Source: Ferrovibrio sp.
Lineage (GTDB): Bacteria > Pseudomonadota > Alphaproteobacteria > Ferrovibrionales > Ferrovibrionaceae
Direction: 5' to 3'
Assembly (NCBI RefSeq): GCF_017994015.1
Contig: NZ_JAGOLP010000026.1
Location: 1-46,898, forward strand
Length of the DNA stretch: 46,898 bases
The translations under genes were made by a program, and so were the position numbers. The notes under the pieces were generated by a model. That model worked only from the letters and a program-made list of their open reading frames with translations, had not been told where the DNA came from and made no database searches. Shown here in pieces: positions 42,552 through 46,898 of the stretch (the first letter of the stretch is position 1; each line of letters starts with the position of its first letter).

Positions 42552-43247
42552 TCAGAAACGGCCGTGTTGCAGAAAATGCAGCACGGCCGTAATCGTTCGT
42601 GCATCATCGCAGATGAAGGTATGCGCCAGCGGCAGGCTGAGAAAATCGGTCATGCCCGGCAGCATGGCGGAATCAAGCTCCACCGTGCCGTCATGCGGCA
42701 CCTCGCCGGCCAGCAGGCTGTTGATCCAGCTTGCCGGATTGAGCGGATGGAATCCCTTGGTGCCGGCAATCACGCCGATCTCGGCGGCCGGCATGCCGAT
42801 TTCACCCAGCCAGGCGGCATCACGGCCCAGTTCCAAAGCCGGGCGGCCAAACAGGCGCGGCAGATCAGCCAGCAGCCGCGTGGCCGTTAGGCGCGAGATG
42901 ATGCCGGCGCCGCGATTGGGCGAGGCGATCAGCACCAGCCGGCCAAGCGGGAAGCCGGGATCGTGGCCGGTCAAGCCGGCCCGGATCAGCAGGCCGCCCA
43001 GCGAATGGCCGACAAAATGTGTGTGTTTCGGCTGCTGCGCCAATTCGGTAGCGCAAAAACTGCGGAACAACTCGACCAGCTCGGCCACGCTATGGCGCCG
43101 GCTGGGATAATCCCAATTCACCACCTCGTAACCGGCGCCTGCCAGCGCCTGCTCCAGCCGCGCCATCGAGCGCCGCGTGCGCGACAGGCCATGCAAAAGC
43201 ACCACGCGCTGCGGCTGCGGCCCGGTTTCAGCGGCGGATGCGGTCAT
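42552..43247 (-). CDS. Alpha/beta hydrolase (lipase-like)
   Basis: 231 residues with VVLLHGLSRTRRSM as the oxyanion region and nucleophile elbow VGHSLGG (S82). The acid is probably in the segment around GTVELDSAMLPGMTDF, and the His in LPLAHTF. It resembles PGAP1/lipase-class-2-like cytosolic hydrolases; the substrate is unknown. Its start overlaps the stop of the acyltransferase gene (ATGA), so the pair may act on the same lipid pool. Its last codons form a strong hairpin. Confidence 0.85.
   Translation of the reverse strand: MTASAAETGPQPQRVVLLHGLSRTRRSMARLEQALAGAGYEVVNWDYPSRRHSVAELVELFRSFCATELAQQPKHTHFVGHSLGGLLIRAGLTGHDPGFPLGRLVLIASPNRGAGIISRLTATRLLADLPRLFGRPALELGRDAAWLGEIGMPAAEIGVIAGTKGFHPLNPASWINSLLAGEVPHDGTVELDSAMLPGMTDFLSLPLAHTFICDDARTITAVLHFLQHGRF
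42556..42589. terminator. Strong hairpin between bactofilin and hydrolase genes
   Basis: A 14-position stem (ACGGCCGTGTTGCA/TGCAGCACGGCCGT, one G-T pair) with a GAAAA loop. It lies 22 bases after the bactofilin stop and inside the last codons of the convergent hydrolase. No T run follows on either strand, so termination is likely but not certain. Confidence 0.45.
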
Positions 43248-44659
43248 GGCAGCAGATGGACAATCGAATTGGCGTAATAACGCAGGATCGCTGCATCGGC
43301 CGGGTTGGCGCGATACAGCCCGGCCATGTCACGGCTCAGAATGCGGCGCAGGCCAAACATGCGCAAGCCGGTTTCAATGCCGTAATCCAGGTCGCCGCGC
43401 GGCACATAGATGCGCGCCCCGCCAGCCTGCAAGCGCTCGATCAGCGCCTGGCAACGCGCCTTCACTTCCAATGCGCTCAAGCCGGCCTCGCCGGCATCCA
43501 GCAACACCTGCGAAACCAGCGCTGTGGGCAGCACCGGCACCACGGCGCCAACCCGGCTCATCAATTCGGCACCCAGCGCTGCCACATGCGCCGCCCGCGC
43601 TGCCTTGTCATGCAGGCGCAGATCGCCGGCGCCACATTGTTGCAGCCAGGCCCGCAGCGAAAGCGGTGTGCCGAAATTGACGCAGGCATAGCCGAAGCGA
43701 TACCAGCGTCCTTCCAGAGCGCGCAGCAGATTGCGGCCAGCAAAGCGCAACATGGTGCCGATGGCGGCGGTGGCCCCTACCCGCTTGGCTTCGGGATCGA
43801 GCTTGCGCAACAGCGAGCGGTCTTCAAGTACGCGATCGTAATTGATACCCACTGGCACAAATACCACATCGCGCCCCTCCACCGGATCGAAGGCGCGGGC
43901 CAGATAATCCAGCAGGCCGAGCTTGGGCGCCCGCATGCGGCCATCCAGGGTGAGGCCGCCTTCCGGGAAGATCGCCTGCGGCACGCCGCCGGCCGTGGCG
44001 GTCTGCACATATCGCTCCAGCACCTTGCGATACAGCGGATCGTTGGAATTACGCCGGATGAAATAAGCGCCCATGGCGCGGATCAGTTGCTGCAACGGCC
44101 ACACCCGGGCCCATTCGCCCACGGCATAACTCAGCGCCGCCTGATCCGCTGCCAGATAAGCCACCAGCACGTAATCCATGTTGGAGCGGTGGTTCATCAC
44201 AAACACCACCGTGGCATCACGCGGCACTGCATCCAGCCCGGCCGCATCGGTGTAGCCCACGCGCACCCGGTACAGGCTGCGCGCCAGCCGCCGCGCCAGC
44301 CAATAGCCAATGCGGAAATAGAAATAGGCATTGAAGGCCGGCACAATCTCGCGCGCATAACGCTCCACCTGCGCCATCGCCACCTCGCGCGGCATCTCAT
44401 GCTCGGCGGCATGGGCTTCGGCAGCGGCCACCACCTGGGGATCGTAAAGCAGCCGGTCGATCAGCGATTGCCGGCGGGTCAGCGTGATCGGCCGCAATTT
44501 CAATTGCAGCCGCTGGTTCAGGTCGTCGATCACCCGGTTGAGCCGGCGGCGCAGAAACCAGCGCACCCCTGGCACCAGCAGGCGGTCGGCCAGGCCAATC
44601 AGCGCCAGCACGGCCGCCAGGATGGCGAACCAGAGTGGTATCTCAATGGTTTGCTGCAT
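43244..44659 (-). CDS. Glycerol-3-phosphate/1-acylglycerol-phosphate acyltransferase, PlsB-like
   Basis: Start at ATG 44659 (MQQTIEIPLW), with GAGGCGGGG just upstream; a longer in-frame start at 44695 has no such site. The 471-residue protein has an N-terminal membrane segment, the catalytic NHRSNMD (156-162, H-x4-D) and FPEGG (231-235) motifs of the PlsB/PlsC superfamily, and helical flanks on both sides. The size and NHRSNMDY suggest the PlsB-like group rather than short PlsC enzymes. It would acylate glycerol-3-phosphate or a relative at the inner membrane. The hydrolase gene is translationally coupled downstream. Confidence 0.85.
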   Translation of the reverse strand: MQQTIEIPLWFAILAAVLALIGLADRLLVPGVRWFLRRRLNRVIDDLNQRLQLKLRPITLTRRQSLIDRLLYDPQVVAAAEAHAAEHEMPREVAMAQVERYAREIVPAFNAYFYFRIGYWLARRLARSLYRVRVGYTDAAGLDAVPRDATVVFVMNHRSNMDYVLVAYLAADQAALSYAVGEWARVWPLQQLIRAMGAYFIRRNSNDPLYRKVLERYVQTATAGGVPQAIFPEGGLTLDGRMRAPKLGLLDYLARAFDPVEGRDVVFVPVGINYDRVLEDRSLLRKLDPEAKRVGATAAIGTMLRFAGRNLLRALEGRWYRFGYACVNFGTPLSLRAWLQQCGAGDLRLHDKAARAAHVAALGAELMSRVGAVVPVLPTALVSQVLLDAGEAGLSALEVKARCQALIERLQAGGARIYVPRGDLDYGIETGLRMFGLRRILSRDMAGLYRANPADAAILRYYANSIVHLLP

Positions 44660-44707
44660 GGCCCCGCCTCCCGGCTTTCCGTGGGGCGCGGCCAACCTTG
44701 TGCCGGC

Positions 44708-45818
44708 TTATTCCGCCTTGGCGCCCACCTGGGATGCTAGCTGGGCAGCCATGAACATGTCCAGGTCGCCATCCAGCACTGCCTGCGAATTCGAGGTTTC
44801 CACGTTGGTACGCAGATCCTTCACCATCTGGTAGGGATGCAGCACATAGGAGCGGATCTGATGGCCCCAGCCGATATCGGTCTGGCTGTCGATCACATTC
44901 TGCTTCTCGGCTTCGCGCTTCTTCAGCTCGCGCTCGTAAAGCCGCGCCTTCAGCATCTTCATCGCCTCGTCGCGGTTGCGATGCTGGCTCTTGTTGGTCT
45001 GGCAGGCCACCACGATGCCGGTGGGCATATGCGTCATACGCACGGCGGAATCAGTCTTGTTGACATGCTGGCCACCGGCACCCGAGGCACGATAGGTGTC
45101 GATGCGCAGGTCCTTTTCCAGCACCTCCACCTCGATGGTATCGTCGATCACCGGATAGGCACCCACGCTGGAAAAGCTGGTATGGCGCCGGGCATTGGAA
45201 TCAAACGGCGAGATACGCACCAGGCGATGCACGCCGGTCTCGTTCTTGAGCCAGCCATAGGCATTCGGGCCACTCACCTTGATGGTGGCAGACTTGATGC
45301 CGGCTTCCTCGCCTTCGCTCTCTTCCTGGAATTCCACCTTGTAGCCATGCGCCTCAGCCCAGCGCACATACATGCGCAGCAGCATCGAAGCCCAATCCTG
45401 GCTCTCGGTGCCGCCGGCGCCGGCATGCACTTCCAGGAAGGCATCATTGCCATCGGCCTCGCCGGAGAGCAGGCTTTCCAGCCGCGCCTTCTCCACCTCG
45501 GCCTGCAAGGCAGCGACGGCGGCTTCGGCCTCGTCCACCACACTCTGGTCGCCCTCGGCCTCGCCCAGGTCAATCAGTTCCAGATTGTCAGCCAGGGATT
45601 GTTCCAGCCGGCGCTGGGTACCGATCTGGCGATCCAGCCGGTTGCGTTCCTGCATCACCGTCTGGGCGGCGGCGGGATTATTCCAGAGGCTGGAATCCTC
45701 TGCCTTGGCGTTTAGTTCTTCGAGCCGTTTGACTGAGTTATCCCAGTCAAAGAGACCTCCTCAGCAGTTCAAGCGACTGCTGGATCTCATCGGCCATGGC
45801 CTTGATTTCGGCACGCAT
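44708..45818 (-). CDS. prfB: Peptide chain release factor 2 (programmed +1 frameshift)
   Basis: The protein starts at ATG 45818 and reads 23 codons to an in-frame TGA (45747-45749). It continues in the +1 frame (skip base 45749, resume with GAC) as [13 protein letters not shown] to the stop at 44708, giving 369 residues. This is the classical RF2 autoregulatory frameshift: scarce RF2 slows TGA reading and favours the shift. The anticodon-like tripeptide SPF (in RISPFDS) and the catalytic GGQ ([15 protein letters not shown]) are intact. RF2 releases peptides at TGA and TAA. The two-frame structure is a normal feature, not a mutation. Confidence 0.97.
45746..45761 (-). promoter_or_regulatory. 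prfB programmed frameshift site
   Basis: On the minus strand AGGAGGTCTCTTTGAC contains an internal Shine-Dalgarno (AGGAGG) three bases before the slippery CTT TGA C. The ribosome slips from CTT to TTT and resumes at GAC. Confidence 0.95.
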
Positions 45819-45905
45819 GGTCTATTCCCACGGAATAAAGGTTTTTCGGGCGCGGACCATAAGGGCGGCCAGCGCTTCTGTCAAAGGGTCTGGCCACCGC
45901 GCCGG

Positions 45906-46637
45906 TCAGCCGCCGCGCTGCTGCTTCACCACCTGGCGCATGGTTTCCAGCGGAATCGCCCCCGGGATCAATTGCTCGCCGATGACAAAGCCCGGCGTGC
46001 CATCCACACCGATCTTCTGCGCCAGCGCCAGGTTGCGCTCGATCACCTGGCTCACCTTGGGCGCGGCCATGTCCTTTTTCAGCCGCTCGATATCAAGGCC
46101 AACACTGCCGGCAAGGCGGAATACTTCGCTTTCCGGCAACTGGCCACGATGCGCCATCATGGCATTGTGGAAATCGAGATACTTGCCCTTCTGCTCCTGC
46201 GACGCGATGGCGGCACGGGCGGCAAACATGCTGTCCGGCCCCAGCACCGGCAATTCCTTCAACACCACGCGCAGCTTGCTATCTTCCTTCAGCAGCGCAA
46301 GCAGCGGCCCCTGCACCTGCTTGCAATAGCCGCAGCGGTAATCGAAGAATTCCACCAGCGTCACGTCGCCCTTGGGATTGCCGGCGACATAGGACACGCC
46401 ATCGTCAAAAATCTCCTTGGCATTTTCCTTGATCGCCAGCTTGGCACCGGCAGCGGCGCGCTCCTCCTGCTGGCGTTCCAGCGCCTGCATGGCCTCAACC
46501 AGAATCTGCGGATTCTTCACCAGGATGTCGCGCACCAGATTTTCCAGTTCCTTCTTCTGCTCGGGCGAGAAGGATGTTTGCTGCGCCAGGGCGGGCAGCG
46601 GCAACAGCAGCAGCAGGGCAACAAGCAGGCGAATCAT
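45906..46637 (-). CDS. DsbA-family thiol:disulfide oxidoreductase (Com1/BdbD-like)
   Basis: A 243-residue periplasmic protein with a signal peptide (MIRLLVALLLLLPLPALA, cleavage near 18). A helical N-terminal extension (about 24-75) resembles the Com1/ScsC group. The thioredoxin fold carries CGYC at 102-105 and the cis-Pro in VDGTPGF near 215. It probably oxidises or isomerises disulfides in exported proteins. AGGA precedes the ATG. It follows the putative M48 protease gene on the same strand, an arrangement I recall as common in alphaproteobacteria. Confidence 0.92.
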   Translation of the reverse strand: MIRLLVALLLLLPLPALAQQTSFSPEQKKELENLVRDILVKNPQILVEAMQALERQQEERAAAGAKLAIKENAKEIFDDGVSYVAGNPKGDVTLVEFFDYRCGYCKQVQGPLLALLKEDSKLRVVLKELPVLGPDSMFAARAAIASQEQKGKYLDFHNAMMAHRGQLPESEVFRLAGSVGLDIERLKKDMAAPKVSQVIERNLALAQKIGVDGTPGFVIGEQLIPGAIPLETMRQVVKQQRGG

Positions 46638-46723
46638 CGGGATATTCCTATGCTGTAAAACGCGGCCACTATGGCGTTGCGCCCGGGCCGGAACAAGGCA
46701 CGATCTGGTGAAGTGGGATTGCC

Positions 46724-46898
46724 TCAGCGGTTGCGCAGTTCGCGCCGCCGATCCTTGGTTGCCGCAATCACATCCTGCGCCCGCAGCCAGCCCGGGGTGC
46801 CTTCCTTGAGCAACCGGCTGGCGCGCTCGGCCTGGCCCTGGGCATCATGCAAGGCACCCTGCACCAGATAGCGCTCGGCGCTGGCCAGCGATGCCATG
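46724..46898 (-). CDS. C-terminal end of a probable M48-family metalloprotease with TPR tail
   Basis: Only the last 58 residues lie in the window; the start is off the right edge. They read as a TPR-like helical tail (AERYLVQGALHDAQGQAERASRLLKEGTPGWLRAQDVI) ending in a basic ELRNR. The A-L/A-x-G...A-x-x-A-x-x-L...G-P-WLRAQDI pattern is what I recall at the C-terminus of alphaproteobacterial BepA-like M48 proteases, and the position upstream of a DsbA-family gene fits. The protease domain itself is not seen, so the call is moderate. Confidence 0.5.
   Translation of the reverse strand, partial: MASLASAERYLVQGALHDAQGQAERASRLLKEGTPGWLRAQDVIAATKDRRRELRNR

Noticed and set aside
43238..44740. 500-codon plus-strand frame opposite the PlsB-like gene
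   Set aside because: The minus strand carries the HX4D and FPEGG motifs; the plus-strand product is His/Gln/Arg-rich shadow sequence.
45747..45749. Internal TGA in prfB as a sign of a pseudogene
   Set aside because: It is the conserved RF2 autoregulatory frameshift site with correct internal Shine-Dalgarno; the rest of the gene is intact.

Overview
The window is chromosomal DNA from a high-GC proteobacterium, almost certainly an alphaproteobacterium. A Rhodospirillales-like lineage is my best guess; the genus cannot be fixed by eye. Pointers are the RibH2-type lumazine synthase, the adrenodoxin-like ferredoxin, the DUF2783 and DUF2889 proteins, the bactofilin/M23 pair and several GTG or TTG starts. 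Genes are tightly packed, often with TGATG or ATGA overlaps. I see no insertion sequence, prophage, CRISPR array or rRNA.

Layout. 1-2.95 kb: the N-terminus of a membrane sensor on the minus strand, a divergent receiver-HPt signalling protein, tRNA-Thr(TGT), and an outer-membrane beta-barrel protein with a glycine-rich neck. 2.99-9.15 kb: a GpdQ/CpdA-type phosphodiesterase divergent from a UgpB-A-E-C-like ABC operon that ends in its own DeoR regulator, apparently a phosphoglyceride or glycerophosphodiester scavenging module. 9.2-15.5 kb: a hypothetical protein, a BenE-type transporter, a receiver protein coupled to a separate HPt-like protein that lacks the canonical histidine, and a run of DUF2889, DMT exporter, small CxxC protein and M20 amidohydrolase. 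15.8-21.9 kb: two tandemly duplicated binding proteins followed by a complete LivHMGF-type ABC transporter. The binding proteins resemble the aromatic-acid branch of the family.

22-28 kb: a diguanylate cyclase, then paaG and paaI, an FMN riboswitch with ribH2, an aldo/keto reductase, and paaK behind a perfect 26-bp palindromic operator, followed by a DUF2783 gene. BenE, the amidohydrolase, the Liv transporter and PaaG/I/K together suggest uptake and activation of aromatic acids or their amino-acid conjugates. The ring epoxidase genes (paaABCDE) are not here.

28-47 kb is mostly housekeeping: TfoX-like protein, fluoride channel, ferredoxin and cysteine desulfurase, a dienelactone-hydrolase-like hydrolase, anmK, tyrS, a YhdP/AsmA-like protein, glnE, bcp, an M23 peptidase overlapping a bactofilin gene, a lipase-like hydrolase with a PlsB-like acyltransferase, prfB with its programmed +1 frameshift, a DsbA-family oxidoreductase, and the C-terminal end of what looks like an M48 metalloprotease.

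The least ordinary item is the pair of related receiver/HPt systems. One is fused and intact. The other is split, and its HPt-like partner has Ser where the phospho-accepting His should be. Other points worth a look are the paaK operator, dyads around the phosphodiesterase/ABC divergent region, and strong hairpins directly after binding-protein genes in both transporter operons.
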